A stretch of DNA of 64,000 nucleotides, from contig NZ_JAUOQM010000044.1 of NCBI RefSeq assembly GCF_030547685.1, positions 29,491-93,490 on the forward strand, written 5' to 3'. Origin of the DNA: Gilvimarinus sp. 2_MG-2023. GTDB lineage: Bacteria > Pseudomonadota > Gammaproteobacteria > Pseudomonadales > Cellvibrionaceae. The notes beneath the pieces were generated by a model. It saw nothing but the letters and a program-made list of their open reading frames with translations, had not been told where the DNA came from and did not search any database. Below, piece after piece: positions 35,014 through 43,781 of this stretch. The position numbers and the translations under genes are program-made. Each line of letters opens with the position of its first letter. Position 1 is the stretch's first letter.

Positions 35014-36324
35014 TTAAACCAGTTCAATTAGCATGGCGCCAGCTTGGCCGCCACCGATGCATTGCGTGGCGATGCCGCGTTTGAGATTGTTGCGCTTTAG
35101 AGCATTCATTAAATGCAGCACAATACGGTTACCGCTGGTGCCTACGGGGTGCCCCATACTGATAGCGCCGCCGTCGATATTTAGTTTGTCGGTGTCGAAT
35201 TGCCCCAGCACCTGATCACTGTTGAATACCGCCTGGCAAAAGTCAGGGTCATTCCACGCTTTTAAACAGCCCAGAACTTGAGCGGCAAATGCCTCGTTTA
35301 ATTCCAGCAAATCAATATCATCTAGCGTCATTTTATTACGTAGAGCCAATCGCCCTGCGCTGACGGCCGGCCCCAGGCCCATAATCTCGGGTTCCAGCCC
35401 GGACCACTCGCTGTCTTTGATTTGCGCGATAGGCGTTAGCTGGTGTTTTTCCAGTGCCTCTTCAGAGGCCAGCATTAGCCAACTGGCGCCATCGGTAATT
35501 TGTGAACTGTTGCCCGCGGTGACTTTGCCGTAAGGGCGTTCAAATACTGGGCGCAGCTTGGCGAGCTTCTCGACTGCACTGTCGGGTCGCACACCATCAT
35601 CCTCACTAAAGACACTCCCATCGGGGGCAAACAGTGGCACGACTTCATTGTTTAGCCAGCCTTCCTCTTGCGCCCGGTGTAAACGCAAATGGCTGGCGAC
35701 AGCGTATTCATCGGCCTCTTGCCGACTGATATTGAAAAGATTGGCCACGACTTCTGCGGTTTGCCCCATATTAAGCTCTACCACTGGGTCGGTCAGCCCC
35801 AATTTGAGGCTGAGCACGGGCTTAAGATAATTGAGCTTAAAGCTGGATAGCTGTTTTAATTTGGCCGGCAAGCTGCGCGCTAGGCCCAGCTCGGCAAGCC
35901 ATTGGGTGGCGTGTGGCGTCAACATAAGCGGGGCGTGGCTGAGCGCTTCGGTACCGCCGGCGAGCACCAAGTCCTGTCGCCCTTCGCGGATATAGCGATA
36001 AGCGGTATCAATGGATTGCATACCCGAGCCGCAATTAATTTGCATGGTAAATGCGGGTGTGGTTTCACTTAGTCCCAGCCTAAGTGCTGCGATACGTGCC
36101 GGATTCATCTCGCTGGCGATGACATTGACACAGCCTAAGATGACCTGATCAAAAGCATTGCTCGGTAGTGCGTGACGCTGCAATAGAGCTCGGCCGGATT
36201 GCACCGCGAGATCGACCGGGCTAAAGGGGCCCGGTTTACCGCGTGCTTTGATAAAAGGCGTGCGCGCCCCGTCTACCAGATAGACGGGGCGCGCACGTTC
36301 TGCAGCCTTAGTTGTTGGGCTCAT
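35014..36324 (-). CDS. fadI: FadI, 3-ketoacyl-CoA thiolase
   Basis: 436 aa from ATG 36324, exactly the length of E. coli FadI. Thiolase features: DGARTPFIK at the N terminus, active-site Cys in QINCGSGMQSIDTAY, the HP motif in GGAISMGHPVGTSGNR, and the second Cys in IATQCIGGGQAGA. It cleaves 3-ketoacyl-CoA to acetyl-CoA and a shortened acyl-CoA. AGGA lies six bases before this ATG; the longer open frame beginning at 36504 would add an implausible 60-residue extension. The first gene of the operon. A perfect 17-bp inverted repeat occupies codons ~10-22. Confidence 0.93.
   Translation of the reverse strand: MSPTTKAAERARPVYLVDGARTPFIKARGKPGPFSPVDLAVQSGRALLQRHALPSNAFDQVILGCVNVIASEMNPARIAALRLGLSETTPAFTMQINCGSGMQSIDTAYRYIREGRQDLVLAGGTEALSHAPLMLTPHATQWLAELGLARSLPAKLKQLSSFKLNYLKPVLSLKLGLTDPVVELNMGQTAEVVANLFNISRQEADEYAVASHLRLHRAQEEGWLNNEVVPLFAPDGSVFSEDDGVRPDSAVEKLAKLRPVFERPYGKVTAGNSSQITDGASWLMLASEEALEKHQLTPIAQIKDSEWSGLEPEIMGLGPAVSAGRLALRNKMTLDDIDLLELNEAFAAQVLGCLKAWNDPDFCQAVFNSDQVLGQFDTDKLNIDGGAISMGHPVGTSGNRIVLHLMNALKRNNLKRGIATQCIGGGQAGAMLIELV
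36259..36297 (-). repeat. Perfect 17-bp inverted repeat at the start of fadI
   Basis: CGTGCGCGCCCCGTCTA (36259-36275) and its exact reverse complement (36281-36297) flank a 5-base loop. In the message it begins about 27 bases after the start codon and encodes RARPVYLVDGART. The stem is very GC-rich. Confidence 0.9.
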
Positions 36325-36648
36325 GGTCATTCCTATAGTCCTATCGGCAGTTGGTCGAACAGCAGGCTCGGCCTCAATGAACCGAGCAGCCATGATGATC
36401 AAGTATGGCGCAAAATCAATGAGTTTGCTAAAGCATAGAGTGTTCCAGCTCGCTTGCCCACCTATTGGCAATGGGGGCGGTATAGCGGCTTGCCAGTTTT
36501 GCAATTTTTTCGCCGGGCAGACGCAAAGCTTACAAAAATTGAGAGTTTACAGCCAATAACCTGCCTATTAAGCGCGTTTGGTGGCTTGGCCCTGACTTTG
36601 CAGAATTCTGACTGCCAAACATGATTATTCCATCCCGAAGGAGGATAT

Positions 36649-37071
36649 ATGCAAGTGCAAGATTTGATGACCAAAAAACCGGAATATCTCGATTCGGAGG
36701 CAACCATTCGCGAAGCCGCCGAGCGCATGAAGGACACTGGGCGCGGTTTTACCCCGGTAGCCGACAGTGAAAAGCTGGTTGGTATTATTACCGATCGTGA
36801 TATCGCTATTCGCGCCACCGCGCAAGGCATGAGCCCAAATGATAAAGTCGGCTCGATTGCTACGGCCCAGGTTTTGTATTGTTATGCCGAAGATGATGTG
36901 CGCGATGTATTACAAAATATGCACGATCAAAAAATTCAGAGGTTGGTGGTGCTTAACAACGAAAAAAATAAGGACTTTGTGGGGGTGGTAACTCTTGGCG
37001 ATATTGCCACGGCTTGTAATGATGACGATATTGGCCGCCGGGTGGTCACCGCTTGTCGTCACTATCATTAG
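36649..37071 (+). CDS. Tandem CBS-domain protein
   Basis: 140 aa with two CBS domains (about 8-60 and 73-125): VQDLMTKKPEYLDSEATIREAAERMKD, GIITDRDIAIRA, and VRDVLQNMHDQKIQRLVVLN. CBS pairs bind adenosine nucleotides; the physiological role of stand-alone bacterial copies is often unclear. The start has a very strong AGGAGG site. The gene is divergent from fadI and convergent with the YaiI-family gene. Confidence 0.9.
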   Translation: MQVQDLMTKKPEYLDSEATIREAAERMKDTGRGFTPVADSEKLVGIITDRDIAIRATAQGMSPNDKVGSIATAQVLYCYAEDDVRDVLQNMHDQKIQRLVVLNNEKNKDFVGVVTLGDIATACNDDDIGRRVVTACRHYH

Positions 37072-37093
37072 GCGGGCTTAGTGGCGCTCAGCC

Positions 37094-37561
37094 TTACTGC
37101 GCTTTGGTAATCCAACTGTCTAAGCGATTGGCAAAGCGCTGTTTATCCGTTTGCGATAGAGCGGCCTCTCCACCGGTGTCGACGCCGCTGGAGCGCAAAG
37201 TTTCCATAAAGTCTCTCATGTTTAGACGCGCTCGAATATTCTCTCGCGTATAGAGCTCACCGCGTGGGTTTAGCGCCACGGCACCTTTGTCTATAACCTC
37301 GGCAGCCAGTGGAATATCGCCGGTAATAACGAGATCGTTGGTGGCAACACGCTGGCTAATAAAATGGTCTGCCACATCAAACCCTTGTTCTACCTGAATG
37401 AATTTTAAGAAAGGAGAGTTGGGGATGCTCAGTGTATGATTAGCCACGAGCGTAACTGAGATGTGGGCGCGCGTCGCGGCGCGAAACAGCATCTGTTTCA
37501 TCGCTACCGGGCAGGCGTCGGCATCAACCCAAATATTGGGTGCATGTTGTGGGTTCGTCAC
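37094..37561 (-). CDS. YaiI/YqxD (UPF0178) family protein
   Basis: 155 aa. Family pattern: [20 protein letters not shown] near the N terminus, [39 protein letters not shown] in the middle, and a C-terminal [23 protein letters not shown]. The conserved Asp residues suggest a PIN-like nuclease fold, but no activity is established here. Its ATG overlaps the arfB stop by four bases. Confidence 0.88.
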   Translation of the reverse strand: MTNPQHAPNIWVDADACPVAMKQMLFRAATRAHISVTLVANHTLSIPNSPFLKFIQVEQGFDVADHFISQRVATNDLVITGDIPLAAEVIDKGAVALNPRGELYTRENIRARLNMRDFMETLRSSGVDTGGEAALSQTDKQRFANRLDSWITKAQ

Positions 37562-37971
37562 GGATCGACCTTGCCTCGCATTTGCTTAACCCGTCCGCGC
37601 TGGGTTTTCTGGTCCATACGCTTGCGTTGCGAATTCTTGCTGGGTTTTGTTGGGCGCCGGATTTTTTGCCGCACACCCGCCTGCACGATGAGAGTTTTTA
37701 AGCGTTCAAGCGCATCTTCGCGGTTTTTTTCTTGGGTGCGAAATTGCTGCGCCTTAATGACCACGACACCGTCTTTAGTGATGCGCTGATCGTTCATCTT
37801 CAGCAGTTTATCTTTGTAAAAAGCAGGCAGAGTTGAATGCTGTATATCAAAGCGCAGGTGAGCCGCGCTCGCGACTTTATTAACATTCTGGCCACCGGCT
37901 CCTTGCGAGCGCACATAGGATAAGTCAATTTCCCAGTCGGCTAGAATTATCGAGTTTGAAATGCGTAACAT
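37558..37971 (-). CDS. arfB: ArfB (YaeJ), alternative ribosome-rescue hydrolase
   Basis: 137 aa, the ArfB length. The catalytic GGQ is in [21 protein letters not shown]; the basic C-terminal tail ([26 protein letters not shown] in pieces) enters the empty mRNA channel. It hydrolyses peptidyl-tRNA on stalled ribosomes. It is translationally coupled to the YaiI-family gene. The absence of an anticodon-recognition domain distinguishes it from RF1/RF2. Confidence 0.93.
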   Translation of the reverse strand: MLRISNSIILADWEIDLSYVRSQGAGGQNVNKVASAAHLRFDIQHSTLPAFYKDKLLKMNDQRITKDGVVVIKAQQFRTQEKNREDALERLKTLIVQAGVRQKIRRPTKPSKNSQRKRMDQKTQRGRVKQMRGKVDP

Positions 37972-38036
37972 TTAATAATTGTCATTACTGAGCAGTGCGT
38001 GTGCTTGCCAGTCTACAATAAAACGTGCTTAAACCA

Positions 38037-38060
38037 CAGCAACCCCTTTTGGGGTTGCTG
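38037..38060 (-). terminator. Hairpin between the TSUP permease gene and arfB
   Basis: Perfect 10-bp stem CAGCAACCCC / GGGGTTGCTG with a TTTT loop, about 35 bases beyond the TSUP stop codon. Flanking T-runs are weak in both directions (TGGTTT on the minus strand). Confidence 0.65.
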
Positions 38061-38094
38061 CTTTTGAGGCGGGGCTGTGTGTTGTGTTGGCGAG

Positions 38095-39144
38095 TTATTC
38101 GGTCGGGGGTGCCTGAGCGTGGGCCGGTTTATGTTTTAAAGCTTCCTCGGTTTTGGCAATTAATCGGTGTCCGGTAGCACGCAACTTTTCAAACACCAGT
38201 AGACAGCCGCCCAGTGCAATCAAAGAGATAATAACCCCGAGCCAGCCAAGCGCGCCAAACTCGGCAAAACAGGTCCAGATAAACTGACCGACGCACAGCG
38301 CGGCGACCACCAACAAGATGGGTTTGCGCCCCACACGCTCGACGATAAAAACCCCCAGCGGTGCGCCCAGTGCCACCACTGGGGCCGCCGCCAGCCAGTT
38401 TTCATACACCCCGGGTTGCCAGCTGTGGGTGATACTCTTAATGATTACGCCATACACCGATCCTGCCGCCATAATGACCACCGAGGTCGGAATCGCGATT
38501 TTGAGGTCAGCGCGGCACAGCAGTACCAGTGCCGCGTAGAGCACCATATCGATACCGACCCCGGTTACTGAGACGGCCAAGAGGCTGGAACAAAACCCCA
38601 GTGTCAGGCCCACTTTTAAATCCCAACGCTCGTCAAACTCCGTCATCCCGATATTGGATGAGATCTCATTAATACGGTACAGGTGAAGGATGCCAAAGCT
38701 ACCCCAAAGCACGGCGAATATAATCTTAATCCACAGGTCAGGCACTAGTGGCGCGAAAAATAAAATACCGGGAGGCAGACCGAGTAAACCACCGATTAAG
38801 GCGCCCTTGAGCATAGCCCAGGCCAGTGGTTGTCGGCGAGCCAAAATAAAAATAGACGCACTCACCATACCGATGGACTGCACCGCAAAGCTAAAGTCTC
38901 GCCCTAAGGTGGCGGGCATTTCAAATAATAAGACCAGAACGGGAAAGCCCACTGTTCCGCCCCCCATGGGGGTGGAGCCTGCTGCATAGCTGCCCACCGC
39001 CATAGCCAGTGCCATCGGCCAGTGGCTAATGGCCTGTTGTATTGCCCCCTCTGTTTGCAACAGTAGCACCCATATTAGATAAAAAAGCGCCAGCCATAAG
39101 AACCAAACCCATAAGTGTTGTTTTTTTGCAGGGGTAATAGACAT
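38095..39144 (-). CDS. TSUP-family permease (TauE/SafE)
   Basis: 349 aa from ATG 39144; the longer frame to 39222 adds charged residues with no initiation site. About eight membrane segments. Family features: the repeat AVGSYAAGSTPMGGGTVGFPVLVLLF and, in the second half, GVGIDMVLYAALVLLCRADLKIAIPTSVVIMAAGS. TSUP proteins move sulfite, sulfonates or other small organic anions. The C terminus is cytoplasmic and charged. It is divergent from an OxyR-like gene with 125 bases between starts, so that regulator may control it. Confidence 0.85.
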   Translation of the reverse strand: MSITPAKKQHLWVWFLWLALFYLIWVLLLQTEGAIQQAISHWPMALAMAVGSYAAGSTPMGGGTVGFPVLVLLFEMPATLGRDFSFAVQSIGMVSASIFILARRQPLAWAMLKGALIGGLLGLPPGILFFAPLVPDLWIKIIFAVLWGSFGILHLYRINEISSNIGMTEFDERWDLKVGLTLGFCSSLLAVSVTGVGIDMVLYAALVLLCRADLKIAIPTSVVIMAAGSVYGVIIKSITHSWQPGVYENWLAAAPVVALGAPLGVFIVERVGRKPILLVVAALCVGQFIWTCFAEFGALGWLGVIISLIALGGCLLVFEKLRATGHRLIAKTEEALKHKPAHAQAPPTE

Positions 39145-39269
39145 AAACCAATCATTCTTTGTTTTGTTATAGAAGTGGCACATTTTTAAGGGTTTACGTC
39201 GGAGGTACAAGCATTTGCTCATTGTTTATGGCTATCGTATATTGTTTCAACTTACAAGAAGAGTGGACT

Positions 39270-40235
39270 ATGACGCTAACAGAATTGAAATATGTGGCGG
39301 CGCTGGCCGACGAGCTGCACTTTGGCCGCGCCGCCGCCGCGTGTTATGTCAGCCAGCCGACCTTGAGTATTGCCGTTAAAAAATTGGAGCAATCCCTCGG
39401 CGTGTCTCTATTTGAGCGCACACGGCGTGGCGTGGGGTTGACGCCGCTCGGCCAGCAGGTTGCCGCGCGCGCGCGCGAGTTGTTGGCGCAGGCAGTGGGT
39501 ATTAATGATTTAGTTCAAAGCGCGCGCGAGGCCCCCCACGGGCCGCTGGCAATCGGTGCACTGCCTAGTGTTGGCCCCTATGTGTTACCGCAGTGCATTC
39601 CTCTATTGCAAAAAACGGCGCCAGCTATGCCGCTGTCAGTGTATGAAGGGCCGTCTTCGGAGTTGGCGCGACGCCTACGCAGCGGCGAGCTGGACGCCGT
39701 AATCACAGTGGCGCCTTTTACCATGGCCGATATTGTCTGCCAGCCGCTGTTTGACGAGCCCTTATTGGCCCTGTTACCAGCTCATCATCCGCTGGCTAAA
39801 AAGGCCTGTATTGATACGCCAGATCTAGATCCCACACAAATGCTACTGATGGCCGAGGGCGATGAGTTGCGCGAATCGCTACTGGCTATTTTCCCACACC
39901 TGCAAACCTCTGCGGCCGGAGAGCATGTGCGAGCTCGGGTGCAAGGGAGTACACTGGAGAGCTTGCGCCATATGGTGGCTTCGGGCCTGGGTATCAGCGT
40001 GTTGCCGCAAATGGCTGCGCAAAATAGCTTTTATTCACCCTCGTTGGTTGCCAGTCGACCATTGGCCGACCCCACGGCGATGCGTAGCTTGGTGTTGGCG
40101 TGGCGGGTGAGCTTTCCCAGACACGGGGCGATTGAGCTGTTAAAGCAAGCCTTAACCGCTTGTAATGGATCAGGTTGGGCGGGGGGGCCAGCAACTCGCT
40201 CGATGGGTTTGTTGGTGGATAATAACGATTGGTAA
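39270..40235 (+). CDS. LysR-family regulator, OxyR homologue lacking both redox cysteines
   Basis: 321 aa from ATG 39270. The helix-turn-helix (ELHFGRAAAACYVSQPTLSIAVKKLEQSLGVSLFERTRRG) and effector domain follow OxyR closely. At the alignment positions of E. coli Cys199 and Cys208 it has Glu199 (EGDELRES) and Phe208 (LLAIFPHL); His198 is Asp and Thr100 is Ser. Peroxide sensing by disulfide formation is therefore not possible in the known way. It precedes a tryptophan-halogenase-family gene by eight bases and is divergent from a TSUP permease. A (CG)7 run occurs at 39464-39477. Confidence 0.88.
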   Translation: MTLTELKYVAALADELHFGRAAAACYVSQPTLSIAVKKLEQSLGVSLFERTRRGVGLTPLGQQVAARARELLAQAVGINDLVQSAREAPHGPLAIGALPSVGPYVLPQCIPLLQKTAPAMPLSVYEGPSSELARRLRSGELDAVITVAPFTMADIVCQPLFDEPLLALLPAHHPLAKKACIDTPDLDPTQMLLMAEGDELRESLLAIFPHLQTSAAGEHVRARVQGSTLESLRHMVASGLGISVLPQMAAQNSFYSPSLVASRPLADPTAMRSLVLAWRVSFPRHGAIELLKQALTACNGSGWAGGPATRSMGLLVDNNDW

Positions 40236-40243
40236 ATAAGTTT

Positions 40244-41728
40244 ATGCAAAATAAACCCATTCAGAAAATAGTAATTGTCGGTGGTGGCACCGCGGGCTGG
40301 ATGGCAGCAGCAATGTTGTCCGCTCAGTTTGATTCTACCCAATGCAGTATTGAGCTGGTTGAATCGCAAGCGCTGGGAACCATTGGCATTGGCGAGTCCA
40401 CGCTACCGCCTTTTGTGGGAATGTTGCGTCGCTTGGGGATCGATGAGGCCGAGTTTGTACGCGAAACTCAGGCAACCTATAAGCTGGGTATTAAGTTCTC
40501 TCACTGGCAGCAGCGCCACACACAATATTTTCATCCATTTGGCCGGTTGGGGCGGCCGGTGGGCAGTTACGATTTTTATCAGTGCCTATTGCGTGCGCGC
40601 GCTGCTGGTGAACCCCTGGGACTGCAAGATTTCTCACCTTGCAGTGTGATGGCAGAGCAGGGGCGTTTTTTCTTTCCCGAACAGGCACGGCACACGCCAA
40701 TTGGTGGGGCTAACTATGCCTTACACGTTGATGCGGTCCGTGTGGCTCGCTATTTGCGCCGCTATGCCGAGGCGCGCGGAGTTAAACGTACACAGGGTTT
40801 GGTAGAACAAGTGCATCGTCACGACTCGGGTTTTATCAGTCGTGTTCAACTGCAATCCGGTCAGAGCATTGCGGGTGATTTCTTTCTCGATTGCAGCGGC
40901 TTTAATGCCTTAATAATTGGTAAGACCTTGGGCAGCGAATTTATTGACTGGCGTCGTTACCTGCCTTGCGATCGTGCGATTGCGGTCAAAACGGCGGCCA
41001 CGGAAACCATCGCACCTTATACTTTGGCTGCTGCAGAAAAAGTTGGTTGGCGCTGGAAAATTCCGCTGCGCGATAGCACCGGCAATGGTTTGGTGTATGC
41101 CAGTGAGTTTAGCTCAGAGCGTGAAGCTCGGGGGCAATTACTAAAGTCGCTGGCCTCTGAGCCTGTGAATGACTTTAAAACCATTCCCTTTGTCAGTGGT
41201 CATCGGCGTGAAATGTGGAAGCACAATTGTCTTGCGCTTGGGTTGGCGTCGGGCTTTTTAGAGCCACTCGAGGCAACATCAATTCATTTAATTACCCGCG
41301 GTGTAGAGTTATTTCTGCGCTATTTCCCTAATGCCGATTGCCATCGCGCGTTGGTGCGTGAGTACAACCGAAAAATCAGTGCCGATTATGAAGAGGTGCG
41401 CGACTTCCTTATGTTGCACTACTGTGCAACAGATCGGCAAGACACGCCATTTTGGCGTTACTGCCGACAATTACCGATGCCTGATTCATTGGCCGAGCGA
41501 TTAGAATTGTTTCGTGCATCGGGTAATGTGGGGCAAACCCGCGATGAATTATTTCGGCCTAGTAGTTGGCAGTCGGTCTTTGAAGGTATGGGAGTTCGCC
41601 CCCAAAATCACAGCGCGCGGGTGAATCAGCTTAATTTACAAGAGTTAAAGCAAGCGCTATCGCTGGACAAGCATGCAATTCGCGCGATGGTGGCTACCTT
41701 GCCCAAGCATGAGCAAAGCCTAGGTTAA
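40244..41728 (+). CDS. Flavin-dependent tryptophan-halogenase family protein
   Basis: 494 aa from ATG 40244. FAD motif GGGTAGW at residues 13-19; the catalytic Lys region ATYKLGIKF puts K80 at the PrnA K79 position; PLEATSIHLI carries the Glu that partners it; GWRWKIPL supplies the WxWxIP motif near residue 270 that limits monooxygenase activity. It uses reduced FAD from a separate reductase to form hypohalous acid and halogenate an aromatic substrate. Substrate unknown; marine members often accept indoles or sit beside TonB receptors. Here its neighbour is a Cys-less OxyR homologue, and no flavin reductase is adjacent. Confidence 0.9.
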   Translation: MQNKPIQKIVIVGGGTAGWMAAAMLSAQFDSTQCSIELVESQALGTIGIGESTLPPFVGMLRRLGIDEAEFVRETQATYKLGIKFSHWQQRHTQYFHPFGRLGRPVGSYDFYQCLLRARAAGEPLGLQDFSPCSVMAEQGRFFFPEQARHTPIGGANYALHVDAVRVARYLRRYAEARGVKRTQGLVEQVHRHDSGFISRVQLQSGQSIAGDFFLDCSGFNALIIGKTLGSEFIDWRRYLPCDRAIAVKTAATETIAPYTLAAAEKVGWRWKIPLRDSTGNGLVYASEFSSEREARGQLLKSLASEPVNDFKTIPFVSGHRREMWKHNCLALGLASGFLEPLEATSIHLITRGVELFLRYFPNADCHRALVREYNRKISADYEEVRDFLMLHYCATDRQDTPFWRYCRQLPMPDSLAERLELFRASGNVGQTRDELFRPSSWQSVFEGMGVRPQNHSARVNQLNLQELKQALSLDKHAIRAMVATLPKHEQSLG

Positions 41729-41803
41729 TCAACAGCGGAGCTGAGCCGGGGATGGTGACGTAATGAGTCGGCTAAGAAGAGGGGGTATTATTTTTTAGAG
41801 TAG

Positions 41804-41836
41804 GCCACTGTGCGCGCATCGCACGCGCACAGTGGC
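41804..41836 (-). terminator. Terminator hairpin between the halogenase gene and ettA
   Basis: Perfect 13-bp stem GCCACTGTGCGCG / CGCGCACAGTGGC with a 7-base loop, 10 bases past the ettA stop. No immediate T-run follows on either strand, but TATTTTTT occurs 11-18 bases on in the plus direction. It lies between convergent genes. Confidence 0.7.
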
Positions 41837-41846
41837 TGTTAGCGTA

Positions 41847-43514
41847 TTAAGTATTTTTTAAAGGCTTGTACTTAACGCGCTTGGGCTGCGCGTCTTGCCC
41901 TTTACGCTTGACGAAGTCTTCGTGGTAATCGGTGTAGTTACCTTCAAAGAACACCACCTCGGACTCGCCTTCATAGGCAATAATATGCGTGGCGATACGG
42001 TCGAGGAACCAGCGATCGTGCGAGATCACCATGACACAGCCGGGGAAGGCGAGAATAGCATCTTCCAGTGCGCGCAGGGTTTCCACGTCCAGGTCGTTGG
42101 AGGGTTCATCCAGCAGCAGTACGTTAGCGCCTTGTTTGAGGGTGTTGGCCAGATGCAAGCGGCCGCGCTCACCACCGGATAACTCGCCCACGCGTTTTTG
42201 CTGGTCGGAGCCTTTAAAGTTAAAACGGCCCACGTAGGAGCGAGAGCTAACTTCGTAAGTGCCGATGCGCAGAATATCCTGCCCGTCAGAAATTGCCTCC
42301 CACACGGTTTGTTTGTCGTCGAGGTTTTCGCGGCTCTGCTCGACATAGGCAACTTGTACTGTATCACCTAAGGTGACGGTGCCACTGTCGGGCTGTTCGG
42401 TGCCGGCAATCATACGGAACAGGGTCGATTTACCCGCGCCGTTGCCACCGACAATACCCACCACGGCGCCCTTAGGAATGCTCATGGTGACGTCGTCAAT
42501 CAATAAGCGGTCGCCATAACCTTTGCTGACGTGCTCTAGTTCTATGACTTTATCGCCCAGGCGCTCGCCCGGTGGAATATAAATTTCATTGGTTTCGTTG
42601 CGGGTTTGGAATTCCTGGCTTTGCAGTTCATCAAAACGGGCCAGACGTGCCTTGCTTTTAGCCTGGCGCCCCTTCGGGTTTTGACGTACCCATTCCAATT
42701 CGGCTTTTAACGCTTTTTGACGGGCCGCTTCACCACGCTCTTCTTGCGCTAAGCGGGCTTCTTTTTGCTCCAGCCAAGTGGAATAGTTGCCTTCATAGGG
42801 AATACCGTGGCCGCGATCTAGCTCTAAAATCCAGCCCGCTGCGTTATCGAGGAAGTAGCGGTCGTGGGTGATGGCGACCACAGTACCGGTAAAGCTTTGC
42901 AGGAATTGCTCTAGCCAGTGCACGCTTTCGGCATCCAGGTGGTTGGTTGGCTCGTCCAGCAACAGCATGTCGGGGCGCGATAACAGCAACCGGCAAAGTG
43001 CAACGCGGCGGCGTTCACCACCGGACAGCTTAGTGACATCGGCATCCCAGGGCGGCAGACGCAGTGCATCGGCGGCTATTTCCAACGTGTTATCTAAGTT
43101 GTGTGCATCCCAGGCCTGGATAATATCTTCACAGCGCGCCTGTTTTTTTGCCAATTCATCAAAGTCGGCATCGGGCTCGGCGTAATCGACGTAAATTTGT
43201 TCCAGCGCGGCCAGGGCGTCTACCGCTTCGCGAACACCGTCTTCAACATTGCCGCGAACATCTTTTTCCGGGTCCAGTGCGGGTTCCTGTGGTAAATAGC
43301 CAATTTTGATATCGGGCATGGGGCGGGCTTCACCGTTATATTCGGTGTCGACGCCCGCCATGATACGCAGCAGGGTGGATTTACCGGAGCCGTTCAAACC
43401 CAATACGCCGATTTTGGCGCCGGGGAAAAAGGACAGGGAGATGTCTTTTAAGATTTCGCGCTTGGGCGGTACTACCTTGCCGACGCGATTCATGGTGTAT
43501 ACGTACTGTGCCAT
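41847..43514 (-). CDS. ettA: EttA, energy-dependent translational throttle ABC-F protein
   Basis: 555 aa from ATG 43514, identical in length to E. coli EttA. Two ABC domains: Walker A GLNGSGKSTLL and GGNGAGKSTLF; signatures LSGGERRRVALCRLLL and LSGGERGRLHLANTL; Walker B LLLDEPTNHLD and LLLDEPSNDLD. The linker between them contains the charged coiled-coil arm. EttA binds the ribosomal E site and gates the first elongation step by ATP/ADP ratio. MAQYVYTMNRVGKVVPPKREI is the family N terminus; the extra 31 codons upstream are not expected to be translated. Confidence 0.97.
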   Translation of the reverse strand: MAQYVYTMNRVGKVVPPKREILKDISLSFFPGAKIGVLGLNGSGKSTLLRIMAGVDTEYNGEARPMPDIKIGYLPQEPALDPEKDVRGNVEDGVREAVDALAALEQIYVDYAEPDADFDELAKKQARCEDIIQAWDAHNLDNTLEIAADALRLPPWDADVTKLSGGERRRVALCRLLLSRPDMLLLDEPTNHLDAESVHWLEQFLQSFTGTVVAITHDRYFLDNAAGWILELDRGHGIPYEGNYSTWLEQKEARLAQEERGEAARQKALKAELEWVRQNPKGRQAKSKARLARFDELQSQEFQTRNETNEIYIPPGERLGDKVIELEHVSKGYGDRLLIDDVTMSIPKGAVVGIVGGNGAGKSTLFRMIAGTEQPDSGTVTLGDTVQVAYVEQSRENLDDKQTVWEAISDGQDILRIGTYEVSSRSYVGRFNFKGSDQQKRVGELSGGERGRLHLANTLKQGANVLLLDEPSNDLDVETLRALEDAILAFPGCVMVISHDRWFLDRIATHIIAYEGESEVVFFEGNYTDYHEDFVKRKGQDAQPKRVKYKPLKNT

Positions 43515-43781
43515 TTGTCTGTGCCTCGTGCCTGCCGCAGGGAGCTGTGAATTGCGGTCGATTAGCGATAAAACGCGCAAGTTACCGAAAGGCGAAGGGC
43601 TTTTCAATCTTTTGTCGATTTAAGGCTCTAAAAGAGGGAAAAGGAGCAAAACAGCGTTAAAAATGCCCCAAGTTAGATCATGCTGCAGAAAACATACAGC
43701 CGAACGAAACCTCGCCACAAACCTGTAACAATCGCTCGTTAGGCTCTGGCCGACCCGTTCATTCGATAACAGGAGCTAACA

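Noticed and set aside
38966..38977. CCCCCATGGGGG palindrome in the TSUP gene
   Set aside because: It follows from codons of the conserved Pro-Met-Gly-Gly-Gly motif and is short, so no separate function is needed.
39270..40235. Peroxide-sensing OxyR annotation
   Set aside because: Both redox cysteines are missing at the aligned positions, so the name would mislead.
43620..43781. A Pho box upstream of the choice-of-anchor-I gene
   Set aside because: Only one weak CTGTAACA half-site is visible; the second half at the correct spacing is absent.
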